The notes beneath the pieces were generated by a model that saw nothing but the letters and a program-made list of their open reading frames with translations, was not told the DNA's origin and ran no database searches. From Epiperipatus broadwayi (taxonomy: Eukaryota; Onychophora; Udeonychophora; Euonychophora; Peripatidae): DNA of 64,000 nt. The translations under genes were made by a program, and so were the position numbers. The DNA is taken from assembly GCA_028023455.1 (NCBI GenBank), contig JAQFVV010000064.1, forward strand, positions 62,001 through 126,000, in the 5' to 3' direction. Numbering within the stretch: the stretch's first letter is position 1; the number at the start of each line of letters is the position of its first letter. Shown here in pieces: positions 1 to 11,039 of the stretch.

Positions 1-227
1 GGTACACATGATTAGCTTCCTGTATACCTTTTCATTGTCTCCTATTACTAATATGACATTAATGCAACAAAAATAATTTTAATATTTAAATATGTGTACA
101 TGTTTTTTTATACTAAGCTTAATGTAATTATAAAGAACTTGAATTCAAACTTTCAAACTCCCTACAGCTATCCAATCCATCTTATACAACTAATACACAT
201 GACCACGCACATGTGAAAAAGATAAAT

Positions 228-283
228 AATCTCTAATATAAATATTTCATGCTAAACCAGCACTCATCAGTTGGCCAAACATC
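228..283 (-). ncRNA. Hammerhead ribozyme motif (family 1, copy 1 left)
   Basis: On the minus strand the core CTGATGA (264-270) is followed by stem II GTGCT/AGCAT with loop GGTTT, then GAAA (248-245), a very short stem III and the cleavage triplet ATA. First stem II pair is G-U. Stem I is eroded in this copy. All invariant core residues seen in hammerheads (CUGANGA and GAAA) are present. Activity is inferred, not shown. Confidence 0.65.
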
Positions 284-545
284 TTTCACACTTATATACA
301 ATCAGTGCTCAGTTTATATTAAGTAGCAAATCATCAAACTTTAATGGACAAGCTTCAATCTTCTCCACTCCCCCTTATATGTATGACAATATTGTCATAC
401 ACATAAGGGCTTTGATCATTCTATTATCAGAGTTTCAACAATATGGATGGCTGAAGAGTTTGAGAATGGAGAAGATTGAAGCTTGACCATCAAAAGCTTG
501 AAGATTTGCACTGAGCAGTGATTGTATATACCTGTTGGAGATGTT

Positions 546-600
546 GATCTGGACCAACTGATGAGTGCTGGTTTAGCATGAAATATTTATATTGTAAATC
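546..600 (+). ncRNA. Hammerhead ribozyme motif (family 1, copy 1 right)
   Basis: Core CTGATGA lies at 558-564, stem II GTGCT-GGTTT-AGCAT at 565-579 and GAAA at 580-583, followed by a 2-bp stem III and the triplet ATA. The 5' stem I strand (GATCT, bulge GGA, CCAA) is intact, but the 3' strand has drifted (TTGT, AAATC), so stem I is weakened. It is the mirror image of the motif at 228-283. Confidence 0.65.
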
Positions 601-883
601 ATTTATCCTTTTCACATGTATGTTGTCATGGTATCGGTCATATAAGATGGATTGGATAGTTGTAGGGAGCTTGAAAATCTGAGTTCAAGTTCCTTATAGT
701 TACAAAAATACTTTTGTAACTTGCCAAAAAATTGTGAAGCACTCTGTGACATAATTCTGTTTAATCCCTTCATTAAGTCTGGGTGAGTTTAAAAATATTC
801 AGAAACTATTATAATTACCTAAATATATTTTTGAATTTATGCATTGTGAACTGCATTTATGCATTTACATTTATAAACCTATC

Positions 884-1128
884 TAGCCTGGAACATTATA
901 ATAAGCTTTATTACCTAAGTAATACATAGTTTCAGCGCAGTTTGAAAGTTATAATTGATTATTTGTTAATCTGCTGTCAGAATGGATTATATTTGCCTGA
1001 TTGATGAGATTTATTAAATCTCTTTAAAATAATAATCTCATTCTCTTTAGTCAAGTGGCAATATTTAATGACTATATAAACATATTGGATCACAGATAAA
1101 GGTGGTTATTGACTTTAGTTGTTAAAAG
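884..1128 (+). repeat. Dispersed direct duplicate, copy A
   Basis: This stretch is repeated in direct orientation with many differences at about 1,775-2,012. Shared anchors in order are the phrase around TAGCCTGGAACA, CTAAGTAATAC, ATAATTGA..ATTT and CTATATAAA near the end. It is followed by copies of a ~65-bp tandem unit in both places, so an ancient segmental duplication of about 1 kb is likely. No coding potential was seen. Confidence 0.6.
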
Positions 1129-1129
1129 A

Positions 1130-1370
1130 TTGCCTTGACTACAGGTTGAGATTGTTAATTGTTATTGATATTGGTATTGTTTAAGTGTTGTTTCCATGAC
1201 AACAGATTGAGATTGTTGATTGTTATTCTTTAAGTATTGTTGCCTTGAAAACAGATTGGGATTGTTGATTGTTATTGATATTGGTATTGTTTAAGGGTTG
1301 TTGCCTTGACAACAGATTGAGATTGTTAATTGTTATTGATATTGGTATTGTTAAAGGGTTGATTGCTTTC
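1130..1370 (+). repeat. Four-unit tandem repeat (~60-70 bp)
   Basis: Four units share GTTGCCTTGACAACAGATTG followed by GATTGTT..TTGTTATTGATATTGG and TTTAAGGGTTG. Units differ by small indels; one lacks the TGATATTGG part. Single related units lie at 1,684-1,748 and 2,042-2,103, and two more in opposite orientations at 15,095-15,142 and 15,243-15,282. Confidence 0.75.
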
Positions 1371-1774
1371 ATGCATATATATATAATGTTTATTACATAG
1401 TTAAAATAATAAAAAAATAAGGAGAAACTACTTTGTTAATACAATCAATCTGTTTGATCACGTAAAAGCAATTGATTAAGTTTATGTTTTCTGCTGTATT
1501 ATAGACAATCTCATTTATTTAGAAAGAGGACCAGTAGGAAAGCCATTTTTCATTCCTATGACAGTATTGTCACGTATTGAGGTGAGAGTGCATATTTCTT
1601 ATTATAGCAGCATTCTAAAGCAATTGTGTTTAACCGTATATATATATATTCACATTGTGAATTATTTTATTACATATAAAAAGGAGGTTGTCTTGACAAC
1701 AATCGGAAATTCTTGTTTGTCATCTATATTGGGATTGTCTAAGGGTTGACTCTTTTTTGATAATTACTTACAAA
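1371..1774. other. No gene seen; spacer with one tandem unit
   Basis: AT-rich spacer between the two duplicated segments. One isolated ~65-bp tandem unit lies at 1,684-1,748. A short open frame here has no recognisable motif and I treat it as chance. Confidence 0.5.
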
Positions 1775-2103
1775 CCCATTTAGCCTTGAACACTATTACA
1801 CTTATTATCTAAGTAATACTTTGGGTGCAATTTGAAATTTATAATTCTGTTTGTAGTGTTATAATTGACTATTTATTATTCTACATTCAGAACAGGTTAT
1901 ATTCACCTGTTTTAAAAAGTTTATTCAAACTTCTTTCTATCAATAATTTCAATTTCTACGATCAAGTTGCAATCTTTAGTGTCTATATAAATATATGGGA
2001 CCATTAATAGAGGTGTGTTTCCACCTCTATGCTAAAAAGGATGTTGCCTTGACAACAGTTTGAAATTCTTGACTGTTACCTATATTGGGATTGTCTAAGT
2101 GTT
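1775..2103 (+). repeat. Dispersed direct duplicate, copy B, plus one tandem unit
   Basis: Second copy of the segment at 884-1,128, followed by one more ~65-bp tandem unit at 2,042-2,103. The same order of parts (duplicate, then tandem unit) supports a larger duplication event. Confidence 0.6.
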
Positions 2104-2817
2104 TACTGGTTTCTTATAGTTATATATATACATACAAGGAAAGTGCATACCATCTGCCACATTCAGCATTCTATATCCTAGGACTCATCCCACTGACTCA
2201 CACCCTTTCAGTGGAGTTTATGTAGCAATAAATATTTTATGTAAAAATATTTATTTCTAACAGTTATTTTCATACACTATATATAGGTCAGTTTTAAAAT
2301 CGCAATAACACCAAACTCATACATGTAGGATTTAACCCCCTCCCCCCATTTAATGCATTTTATAACATTATCATTTATGTAATACTCTATAAATTTTACA
2401 AGCACAATGTTTAAATTGTAGCTATATAGGAGGCAAACAAATGAAACCAGTGCCATTTTAAACCAGATGACAAAACTGTAGGAATATTCTCATTCCAGCC
2501 ACAAGATAAAATTTTTAAGGAAATAAGAGCGATTCTTATTTCCAAACTTCTCTGAAATCACATGGTAATTTATGGGCCAATCTTAAAGTGTCTAGAAGTG
2601 AGAGCATAAATATATAAATCATTCATTTTAAATCCATTTCTTAATTTAATAATCTTATTAGCACTTATGAAATATATTGTCTTGTTCTTTTCTTTCACTT
2701 CCTTTGCATATTTTCATATATTCATATATATATATATATTGCTTATAGTAATTTCTTTCATATACACTTCAATGCAAACAAATTTTTTAAAAAAAACTTC
2801 TTTTATTTTCCTTACAG

Positions 2818-2844
2818 TTTCGACTGTCCAGCAGTCTTCATCAG
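2818..2844 (-). ncRNA. Hammerhead-like core (family 3)
   Basis: Minus strand: CTGATGA (2,844-2,838), one extra A, a perfect 5-bp stem GACTG/CAGTC with loop CTGGA, then GAAA (2,821-2,818) and C. The extra A between A9 and stem II departs from the consensus. Stem III and the cleavage triplet (GTA) are marginal, so activity is uncertain. A related copy at 63,697-63,720 has GATTG/CAATC, a paired change that keeps the stem. Confidence 0.5.
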
Positions 2845-2894
2845 AGGTTTATCAGACCTCCTCTGCTTTAAAACAGATGAGGTCTGATAAAGCT

Positions 2895-2921
2895 CTGATG
2901 AAGACTGCTGGACAGTCAAAA
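2895..2921 (+). ncRNA. Hammerhead-like core (family 3), mutated inverted copy
   Basis: CTGATGA (2,895-2,901), extra A, stem GACTG/CAGTC with loop CTGGA (2,903-2,917), then AAAA instead of GAAA. The G12 to A change would be expected to abolish hammerhead activity. Confidence 0.4.
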
Positions 2922-3467
2922 CTGTAAGGAAAATAAAGAAGCTTTTAAGAAAATTTGTTTGCATTGAAGTATATATGAAAGAAGTATTATAAGCAATATA
3001 TATATATACACTTATGAAATATTAAAATAAGTTCATTAAATTAAGAAATGGATTTAAAATGAATGATTTATATATTCATGCTCTTGTTCTTAGACACTTT
3101 AAATTGGTTCATAAATTATGATGTGAATTTGGAAATAAAAGTCATCAACTTTATCATGTGGTTGGAAAGAGAGTATCCTTACAGTTTTATCACCTTGTTT
3201 ACAATGGCATTGGTATGAAGGTTTGTTTACCTTATATATAGCCATTATCATTTATGTTTTTTTGCAAAATTTCTTAGTGTGGACATGTATTTCTCAATAC
3301 TATTTTTGAAATCAGGTTATTTGTTAGCAAATAAAATAAAAATTAAAAGAATTTAATACCAAAAGATCGATTATCAGTGCTTTCAAAATATTTTTTTCCA
3401 AAGACAACAAAAAATTTTGAAAGATTCTAATATCACAAGATTTTGCCAACTTCAAAATCATCAACCC

Positions 3468-3733
3468 ATTACTTACATAAAGATTTACTAAAGCTGTAAA
3501 CCTTAAGAATATGCGCATGAAAATGCGAAGGTAGGGACCTCTGCATGTCTTAACCACAAGCTTATGCTTTGGAAGAAAAGAGGGAAACCCTTCTTTACTT
3601 CAACCTACTTTCTATATGAATAGGTGAAGCTGAAGCGGTTAGATCCGAGAGCGTGAAGATATTCAATACTTCACTGAATAAGCCTTAGTATATATTACTT
3701 ACATAATCAATGTGCACTTAAATAAATTCATAA
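3468..3733. mobile_element. Small TIR element (TTTACTAAGGC family), copy 1
   Basis: Shares with 3,988-4,194 the ends ATTTACTAA.GC and GCCTTAGTA.ATATTACTTA and the internal phrases GGGACCTCT and GGAAGAAAAGAGGG. A third, shorter copy sits inside the LINE at 26,646-26,748. It has no coding capacity and looks like a MITE. Confidence 0.55.
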
Positions 3734-3987
3734 TTACATAAAGATTCTAGAAGAACATTTAATTTAAAGAAGTTTTTTAAAAGAGACTATATATTTTAAC
3801 AAATATTATAAAATCACATACAAAATTAAGTTCTATTTTGCCCTCCTGTATTAAGTCACATTAAGTAGATCACAAAATACAACTTTTTTTTTCCAACATA
3901 TATTTAATTGTTACCAGGACAAGTTTATTGTTAAATAAATAATTATTAATACTTTTTAGAATATCATATTTTTTATTACAAATGCTC

Positions 3988-4194
3988 TATTTACTAAGGC
4001 GATAACCTCAAGAATATGCATGTAAAAATGCAATATTAGGGACCTCTATAGGTCTTAACCATAAGCTTACACTTTGGAAGAAAAGAGGGGAAGCTTAAAC
4101 TTGTGGTTAAGACCTGTAGAGGTCCCTATCTTGAGGTTACAGCCTTAGTAAATATTACTTACATAATCAATGTGCTTTTAAATAAATTTATAAT
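3988..4194. mobile_element. Small TIR element (TTTACTAAGGC family), copy 2
   Basis: Near-perfect palindrome. The left end ATTTACTAAGGC and AACCTCAAG return inverted as CTTGAGGTTACAGCC and TTAGTAAAT, and GGGACCTCTATAGGTCTTAA returns as TTAAGACCTGTAGAGGTCCC. No gene inside. Confidence 0.7.
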
Positions 4195-5030
4195 GCTCTA
4201 TTTCTGAAAAGATTTTTAACAGCAGTTTATTCTTTTTTAAAAGTGGCCATTTTAATTGCTTATTAACAATTTACATCCAGGATTTTTAGTGAACCTATGT
4301 CATTTGGTTCTATTTTATTTCACCTTATTATTTTATATAGAAAGAGTAGATATAGATTTATTTTGACTTGTTTTACTTGCATTAGATAGAAATTCTAAAA
4401 GCTTTTCACAAGTCTTTTCAAATGTGATATTATAAGATTATATGATAAACACAAAACAACTACATTAAAACATAGTATTATTCACAATATGCAGAGATTC
4501 TCCATGATCAAAATGTGTGCATGGATATCAATAATCATAAACAGCAAAACAACGTATATAAGTTTATAAAACACACACACATATAAGATAGATTATATAC
4601 AATTACACCAATGCTTCTTATATGGAGAAAATGTCAAAAATACTAAATAAAATTGCAGTATATTTTTGTTGCTGAATATCCTTTTAAATAGCAATTGTTA
4701 TATATGTATATGTTTTCAACATGTACATACGGTATATAAATATAATACTTATGATTCAATTTAACTTTAAAATTATACTCATTAAGATATCAACAGTAAT
4801 AAATAGTAAACAAACAGGAACATACTTTCCACATGTATGATAGATGATACAAAATCTGTGTGTGTGATCATATATGAATAGATTTAATTTATTATTCACA
4901 AAAAATTAAAAAAAGAAACCTTTTTCACTTATGTTTCCTTCTTATTGTGATAAAAATTAATGATGCTGATGAAATGTGAAATGACAAAATGGTCATGAAG
5001 TTTGTATTGCGAATTAGATAAATAAAAATT
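4195..5030. other. No gene seen
   Basis: AT-rich sequence with short CA and TA runs. No open frame with recognisable motifs and no clear repeat. A chance CTGATGA..GAAA at about 4,963 lacks a stem II and was rejected as a ribozyme. Confidence 0.5.
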
Positions 5031-5036
5031 TTCCTG

Positions 5037-5131
5037 TCAAGTGTTAGTGGCTGAGTGGCACAGCTGCTTTACAAGAAGTTGTCCTGGGGTTCGTTTCCCA
5101 GCCAACACTTTGACACATTAAAAAAAAAAAA
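5037..5131 (+). mobile_element. tRNA-Gly-derived mini-SINE, copy 1
   Basis: A tRNA-like body (about 5,041-5,107) has an A-box-like TGGCTGAGTGG, a B-box GGGTTCGTTTCCC and acceptor strands GTGTTAG/CCAACAC. It is flanked by TGTCAA and TTTGACA and ends in a run of A. TTCCTG lies at 5,031-5,036 and again at 5,132-5,137, a likely short target duplication. Two relatives with longer duplications lie at 19,662 and 43,510. The element is about 95 bp with no extra body. Confidence 0.7.
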
Positions 5132-5137
5132 TTCCTG

Positions 5138-6119
5138 ATGAGTGTAGTAATTTTATTAAGCCAAAAAGAGGTCACGAATGGCCCTTTTTTAACTGTTCCA
5201 ATTTCTGAATCTATACACGCCTTTTACTTGTAAGAAATAGTTTGATATCACTCTTTTCAATAAGTACTTTGAAAACTTTTTGCATATACTCAACATCATC
5301 TGATACAGTAATGTTTGTAGGAGCCTTCCTCTATTCAAAAATTTAATATTTCTGTATTCCAAAATACCTGCCATGTCATGTGGGTTCAACTTTAGAAACT
5401 TAAGAAATACAAAAAATTTGGGTATCTTTCCACCCCATTTTTTTACTATTGTAAATTGCTGATTCATTCTTATTAAATAACTGAATAACTTCAGTACAAA
5501 ACTTCGAAAGAAAAAAAAACAATTGTTTTTATTCATTTCACAGTTTTTTTAATTTTCAGCAAACATTTATTTTAAAAATCTATAGTGATAATTGGATTAA
5601 ATTCTTTATTACATTTTTAGATATTTTGAATTATTTGTTAAAAATGTAAATATATTTACAAACAAAAATTATTCTTAAGAGTATTATTTTAACTTTAGAA
5701 ACAAATTAAAAAAATTATAAACTGAAACTCGTAGTAAGATTTATAAAAACAATTACTTTTTTCTTATTGTACAATTTATTGCACGTAACAATATTAAATT
5801 TAAACAATCAGAATTGTTTTAATTTAGTTTGTAATGCTCAAACGAATTTTTGTTCAGTTTAATTAAATATAATGAAATTTTATTTAAAATTTATAATTTT
5901 ATTTATAATTTTTAAAAAATTGAAAAAAGAATTCGGCTTTGATCAATATAAAAGCCTTTTTAGCCAATCACGAGTTGCGCTTCCATTATTAATTTCTCTT
6001 GGTTTGCCTTCTAAAAATAAATATTTTTTAATAAAATGTGATCCAACCATATGACTCTTTTTAAAAAATAAATATTAACCAAATATTTTATGAAAAGTAA
6101 TTTTGAAATACGAAATTTT
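5138..6119. other. No gene seen
   Basis: Very AT-rich sequence. A 115-codon minus frame (5,189-5,536) has low-complexity composition and no motif, and I do not call it a gene. Confidence 0.5.
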
Positions 6120-6575
6120 TTCTACAGTACAGGCTTTTTCATTCCTCACTTCTATATGTAATATATAGGGGGTTTGAACTCAGACATTCACACGAACATC
6201 AACCATCCATGCTAACTCATATTGCTGATACACTTGATCACACACATGTTGAAAAGATTAATAATCACCAATATACATATTTCATGCTAAACCAGCATTT
6301 ATCACTTTGTCCAGGTTAACATCTCCACACATATACACAATCAAAGTGCAGCTTATATTAAGATAGTCAATGTTCATACTTTCATGGACAGGCTTCAATC
6401 CACTCAACCCCACAACTCTTCAGCCATCCATTTCATTGAAAATCTGATAGAATGCTCAAAGTCCACCTTAAATAATTATAAATTTATAAACAAATTATGT
6501 AAGAGTAAGAGAAACTTAGACTTCCCATTTAAACCTGTAATATGTCTAAATATGTTAAAATGCAGCCAATAGTGA
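6120..6575 (-). mobile_element. Half copy of foldback family 1
   Basis: Matches the left half of the 22.3-22.9 kb element through the inner segment ending near the phrase CTTCAGCCATCCATTTCATT. It starts with GTACAGGCTTTTTCATTCC, the same prefix as the half copy at 13.8 kb, so these two share a boundary. The hammerhead region at 6,263-6,326 (-) keeps stem II ATGCT/AGCAT, where A-U replaces the usual G-C or G-U first pair, but the CTGATGA box has decayed to GTGATAA. Confidence 0.7.
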
Positions 6576-7637
6576 AGATAAATACAAAATGGAATATTAA
6601 TTGGCTGAGCCCTTTCCGAAGTTTTATCTTCTCATAAAATAGCAAGTGGGTTGTATGAGCATGGTGGAAAATGTGTGCGACAAATATTTAAATATATGCA
6701 AAGTGGATCGGACAGTCCACTTTTTGGAGAGAGAGAAACATGTTTTCTTCCAGTTTATAGCATAGATGTCGCTGGCTATAAGCCGTGCTTATTTGATTTT
6801 ACATTTAGACTCATAGCATTCTATGAATGTGATGTAAGCAGAAAATGGTTCAAATATGTGGCTGGTGGATGTTTGGTGTTCTAAAATGATGGAATTATAT
6901 TCCAAGTTTATTCAGAGCTCTTTTATATATGTTGTAATGCTGAGAAACACAAGTGAAGAGAGATGCATGGGATTGGCCATTGTATATGGCATTGCAGCAA
7001 GTTTGGGGGCATGGGATATTGCACTCTGTGTGGAGATTCTGGTCAATGGTAGTTGATCTCTAATTAACTATTGGTTGAAGGAGTGTGTGCAAACTTTGCT
7101 TGAGAGAAGAAGAGGTTTTAATAAAGTTTTTTAGTAACAGAATGGATGTGTTAAAGAAGTCATGGACTATTATCTTTGAGAGGGTTGTAATGTGACTTCT
7201 GGTAAAATTGTTTTACCTTTCTTGTGAAATGGCTAGGTTTGGTCTAATATCAATGGGTTCTTTTATATATTGTTCTGTGTTAATTTTGTGGGAGGCTTCA
7301 AATTTACATGTTAATTACAAAAAGGGATGATGCAATTTCCTGCACATTTGTGTGTGTGGACAATGTGGTTTAGGGTGTGTGAAACCTTTGACTCCAAAGG
7401 TTTGATACACATAGTGCAGTTTTGTTGACTTGCATATCATGCGGTGTAGATGTGGAAAATATAAGTTTTCATTTTTGAAATTTGACATTCTTTTAAAAGA
7501 ATGAGTACATTTGAAAGCTTTTGCAAGCCCTCATATAAAGAGGAACTAAAAATTCCCAATCAATAATATTGTAGAGTAAGTTTCATTATTTCTCAGTTCC
7601 ATTGAAAAAAGTATCTGTATGAAAAAAAAAAAAAATA
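6576..7637. other. Unassigned stretch, no recognised gene
   Basis: Somewhat G-richer on the plus strand than its surroundings, with two overlapping short frames (6,651-6,884 and 6,856-7,056). Neither has a domain or motif I recognise, and no splice structure is convincing. It could be the remains of a mobile element or unique DNA. Confidence 0.4.
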
Positions 7638-8198
7638 AAGATTGATTATGATGAATTAGAATAAGTTAACACTTACAAATACTTTGGTCAGATTATTAAT
7701 ATAGATGGAATAACTTGGTACTAAAAAGAAATATTCCAATATCTATTTGAAAAGAAAGGTTTTTAATAAATGTGTTTTACCAATTCCTACTTATGGATCT
7801 GAGAGTTGGACACTTAATAGAAGAGCAATACAGAGACTTCAGACCACTCAAAGAAGTATAGGAAGATGCATGTTGGGAGTAACAAGAAGAGATCAAAAAT
7901 GCAATACATGGGTAAGAGAATAAGCAGGTGTTACTGACCTCATTGAAAAAATTAAAAGACAAGTAGAGTTGGGCTGGACATATTGCTAGAAAAGATGATA
8001 ATAGATGGATAATTGAAATCTTAAACTGGATTCCAAGAGATTGTAAAAGATCCAGAAAGCGATCACATGTGAGATGGATGGGTGAAATAAGAAAGTGAGC
8101 AGGGGGTGATGTGGAGAAGAGAAAGTAAAGATCAGAGAAGATGAATTGAACTTGGACAGATCTTCATCCTGCAGTGGATTGATAATGGTTGATGATGA
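7638..8198 (+). pseudogene. RTE LINE 3' fragment (5'-truncated)
   Basis: Plus-strand relic of the same RTE family as 49,602-52,774 and 55,143-58,300. It begins near the YKYFGQIIN-like segment, continues through a TYGSESWTLNRRAIQRLQTT-like stretch and ends in the family's 3' terminus GGATTGATAATGGTTGATGA with a short TGA run. Several stops and frameshifts are present. It is preceded by an A run with no visible target duplication. Confidence 0.8.
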
Positions 8199-8966
8199 TA
8201 TTTCTATCACTTAACATAACAGTATTAATTTTGTCTTAACAGTAATGTAACAATACTAAATGTATGAAACACATATAGAGCAGAGCTTTAATGAATAGTT
8301 AAGGTTAGTTTGCTTAGATAGCATGCTTTTGAGATTTTTTTAAAAATTAATCAATATTATTTTAGTTCCAGATTTTTGCCATCAAATAAATGCAAAATGG
8401 TAATTTCACAGTAAAGATAGCCACAAGAAAGCCATTTAAAGCTAAACCACAGTGACACCACACCACCGTATATTTCAGGGAAAAACTATCACAATCGTGA
8501 AATATTAAATATGGAAGAATTGCTACCATTATTAACTTTGTGCTTTGAGGTTGTTGTAAATGAGCTTTTGAAATGTTAAAGTCTACCATTAAAATATACT
8601 CTAACATTGCAAAGATAGTAATAAGATATCTGAATGACTATGCAGAATTAAGGGTGAGATTTATAGAGGCCGCTGTGAGACAAAAAATGGAAGCTACTCT
8701 ACAGACAATTCATACATATGTATACATTTTATAATCAATTAATTTATGAATTTGTAATTTTTTTAATCCACAGAAGATAGGAGAACAGTTTTCATAATAA
8801 GTTAAACCCTACATCATAATCATTAAAAAATAATCCCATTTTAGTTCACAATTATATGAGTTGGTGCTGGTGTTATACTATGTGTTATACAGAATTATGC
8901 AATAGATTGACAATTTAATAAACTTCTAACCTGGTTAATAGAACTGCAACATTGCTGTAAGTTATT
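8199..8966. other. No gene seen
   Basis: AT-rich spacer. An 81-codon minus frame at 8,362-8,607 has no motif and no supporting splice signals. Confidence 0.45.
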
Positions 8967-9150
8967 AAAACATCACATGATCACCATTTTTATGCTTACA
9001 GAAGCTGTAGCCAACTTTCCATACAGAAGTGCCATCTAGTATAAGCCATAGTAAACAATGGATAGGGAATTTATGAACAAACATTACAGCAACCATTATT
9101 ACTATGGCTTGCACTGGGTGGCACTACTATATGGAGAGTTGACTAATGTT
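8967..9150. mobile_element. Palindromic MITE (CATCACATGATCACC family), copy 1
   Basis: The left end AAACATCACATGATCACCAT matches the ends of elements at 10,256-10,428 and 42,020-42,070. Inner arms with ACTTTCCATACAGAAGTGCC and GGCACTACTATATGGAGAGT are inverted partners. It carries a CTCF-like motif AGTGCCATCTAGT at 9,028-9,040. No transposase. Confidence 0.65.
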
Positions 9151-9339
9151 GAAAGTTGTGGTACATCTGTGTATAAAAAGATAAAAAAAAATGTCTTTTT
9201 TAAAAATATATATATTTAATTACAGGGTGAATACTTATCCAACAATACATCTTAGAAAAACACTAAAGGAGAAGTCAGTACTTACAAACTGACAATTACC
9301 AAGTAATAAAGATTTGGGTTACCCTCGTGATAAGAATTA

Positions 9340-9675
9340 CTAGATACCTACTTACTGATCAATATTGGATTATTAGCTAGATTGATTATAGTTTAATTAC
9401 TTTGGACAAAAATTTCTATGCTCTTTGAACAGAACTTCACTTAGCTCAGATTTGAATCCCATTTCATAGGTATGTTAGTCAGAAGAGTATCTAAGGATTT
9501 ATAAAATATCCATTGTCTGATCAATATTGTATTATTAGCTCTGTTGTCTATGGACCAGATAGCTGAAAAAGTATCTTGAGCAGAACTTTGCTTAGCCCAG
9601 ATTTGAACCTCTTTTTATAGGCATGGCAGAAGGAATATGACCCAAGGATTGCCATTTATACTCATTTTCTGATAA
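9340..9675 (+). repeat. Two tandem ~170-bp units
   Basis: Two units share CTGATCAATATTG, ATTATTAGCT, GAACAGAACTT, CACTTAGC and CAGATTTGAA, spaced about 170 bp apart. CAGATTTGAATCC resembles a pol III B-box, so a tRNA-derived origin is possible but weak. Confidence 0.55.
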
Positions 9676-9784
9676 TTCGTCTTGTCCTAGCAGAAATTTT
9701 AATTACTTTTTTGTATCAGTTATCCCAAAAGAGTTTAGTTATTTTCCTCTTGATTTCAGCCAAAGAACCCCTTCAAAATCTCTC

Positions 9785-9905
9785 CTTTTTTAAAAGGAAT
9801 TCATTGGAATGTTTCTGAAGGTTAGCAATATCAACTACCAAACAATTTTCATCTCTTTAGTTTTGCACTAACACTTATTTTACATCCCACTAATCGATGA
9901 TCATT
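9785..9905 (-). pseudogene. RTE LINE fragment (region after the endonuclease)
   Basis: Plus-strand text TCATTGGAATGTTTCTGAAG and CACTAATCGATGATCA closely match 51,519-51,640 of the full-length RTE copy. Together with 10,535-10,860 it forms one old RTE copy split by later insertions. Confidence 0.7.
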
Positions 9906-9925
9906 TCATGTGTGAAACCTAAAAA

Positions 9926-10255
9926 TAGCAGGCAAAACTCTCCATACAGTAGCGCCACTCAGTGGAAGCCAGATTAATCAATGGATGCAAGAAGATTTGT
10001 GCATGAAATCCCTATCTGGTGTCTATTCATCCAATATCCCAGACTAGTTTCTAGTTTGTGGCTTTTATCAATGAGGAGCCTTGGATCTGAGAGTATTGCA
10101 CCTAGATCTTAGGATCTAATGCAGTCCTCCAGCAGTCATCTTTTATTTCTGCTTAACTACAAAACTATGAGACTAAAAGCGAAAACAATAATATTTTCAA
10201 TCCAATTTTGTTGTCTTTGGTTCTTTAATAACCATGGCAAGATTGATATTAAACC
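9926..10255. mobile_element. Inserted non-coding element with a hammerhead-like motif
   Basis: Lies between two parts of one old RTE copy, so it is younger than that copy. It opens with GGCAAAACTCTCCATACAGT, which also occurs in the 10,256 MITE and in the 41.75 kb element, and holds the hammerhead-like region at 10,029-10,086 (-). Its right half does not match the other copies. Confidence 0.55.
10029..10086 (-). ncRNA. Hammerhead-like motif (family 2b), decayed core
   Basis: Minus strand: outer stem I ATCCAA (10,086-10,081) pairs with TTGGAT (10,034-10,029), and an inner helix TCCTCA pairs with TGGGA. The core reads TTGATAA instead of CTGATGA. GAAA (10,051-10,048) is followed by CTAGTC, giving a palindromic stem III ACTAGT and cleavage triplet GTC. 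The copy at 41,861-41,919 keeps CTGATGA. The core changes here suggest it is inactive. Confidence 0.45.
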
Positions 10256-10428
10256 ACTAAACATCACATGATCACCATTTCTTATGCTTGCTAAAGCTGT
10301 TAAAACAGGCAAAACTCTCCATACATTGATTACACTGGTTTGCACTGAGTGGCACTACTGTATGGAGAGTGTTGCTTGATTTAACAGCTTGAGCAAACAT
10401 AAAAAATGGTGATCGTTTGACGTTTAGT
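10256..10428. mobile_element. Palindromic MITE (CATCACATGATCACC family), copy 2
   Basis: Terminal inverted repeats of about 49 bp: 10,256-10,304 (ACTAAACATCACATGATCAC...) and 10,380-10,428 (...GTGATCGTTTGACGTTTAGT). The core includes GCACTGAGTGGCACTACTGT. It lies inside the split RTE copy. Confidence 0.75.
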
Positions 10429-10534
10429 GTGCTAAACTGATTAAGAACATATCAGTCTTGAAATGTATGTTTTATGTTTCTTAAAAAGTATAATCTAAAT
10501 CAGCTGTGCCCCCATTTACATGTATCTACATCTA

Positions 10535-10860
10535 TTTCATTAGTATTTTTCTCAAAGAAAGATTCATAATATAGTTTGTTTGTTTTCCTCTAAACTCCAC
10601 AAATGTATGTCTTTTTCCATTTATGATCTTATAACCAAATTTATCCTCAGTCACTTTCTTTTTCAATCATTTACTAATTCCAATATTAAAGTCTCCTATG
10701 ACAAATTTAAAATATGAAATAATTATTTCTTCAACATAATGAGAATGTATTGGGTCATAAACCTGAATTATCTGCACTTAATATCCATTAATTTGCTTAA
10801 TTGATCCTACCATTCTGTCTGATTTACTACCAATCTCTTCACAATGTTGTTCTTAATTTA
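10535..10860 (-). pseudogene. RTE LINE endonuclease fragment
   Basis: Matches the endonuclease part of the full RTE copies (about 51,760-52,100). Shared plus-strand text includes AAGTCTCCTATGACAA, CATAAACCTGAATTATCTGC and CACAATGTTGTTCTT. In the minus sense this covers the GDFNARIG- and YAP-like blocks, now full of stops. Confidence 0.75.
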
Positions 10861-11039
10861 TATAAATGCTTTAATTTACAAAGCACATACAATACGCAGT
10901 TTGCAAAAGTTATAAAATGAACATATTCAATAATTCAGTTATGGCATAGTGCTTTCGAGGTTCTCTGCCTCTTAATCATAGCCATATTGGAAACTGTGAA
11001 ATAGATTGTCTTAGACATAAGCTATACAAATTAAATGCA

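Larger units (their letters stand above)
121..703. mobile_element. Foldback element, family 1, with two head-to-head hammerhead motifs
   Basis: Left arm (about 121-290) and right arm (about 540-703) are long imperfect reverse complements. For example, the text around TCCAATCCATCTTATA on the left returns inverted as TATAAGATGGATTGGA on the right. A second inner inverted pair (about 302-370 and 455-522) lies between them. No transposase frame is present, so the element is non-autonomous. Related full or half copies lie at 6.12-6.57, 13.80-14.01, 22.29-22.87 and 53.08-53.17 kb. Each outer arm carries a hammerhead ribozyme motif that reads outward, described separately. Confidence 0.8.
2421..3246. 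mobile_element. 830-bp foldback (palindromic) element
   Basis: Arms of about 400 bp are imperfect reverse complements centred near 2,835. The outermost match is TAGCTATATAGGAGGCAAAC on the left against GTTTACCTTATATATAGCCA on the right. The centre holds two inverted copies of a hammerhead-like hairpin. No transposase frame is visible. The short frame near the left arm reads through the repeat and is not a gene. Confidence 0.8.

Noticed and set aside
4963-5000. CTGATGA followed shortly by GAAA and a later GGTC
   Set aside because: Only a few bases separate the two boxes, so no stem II can form. Treated as chance.
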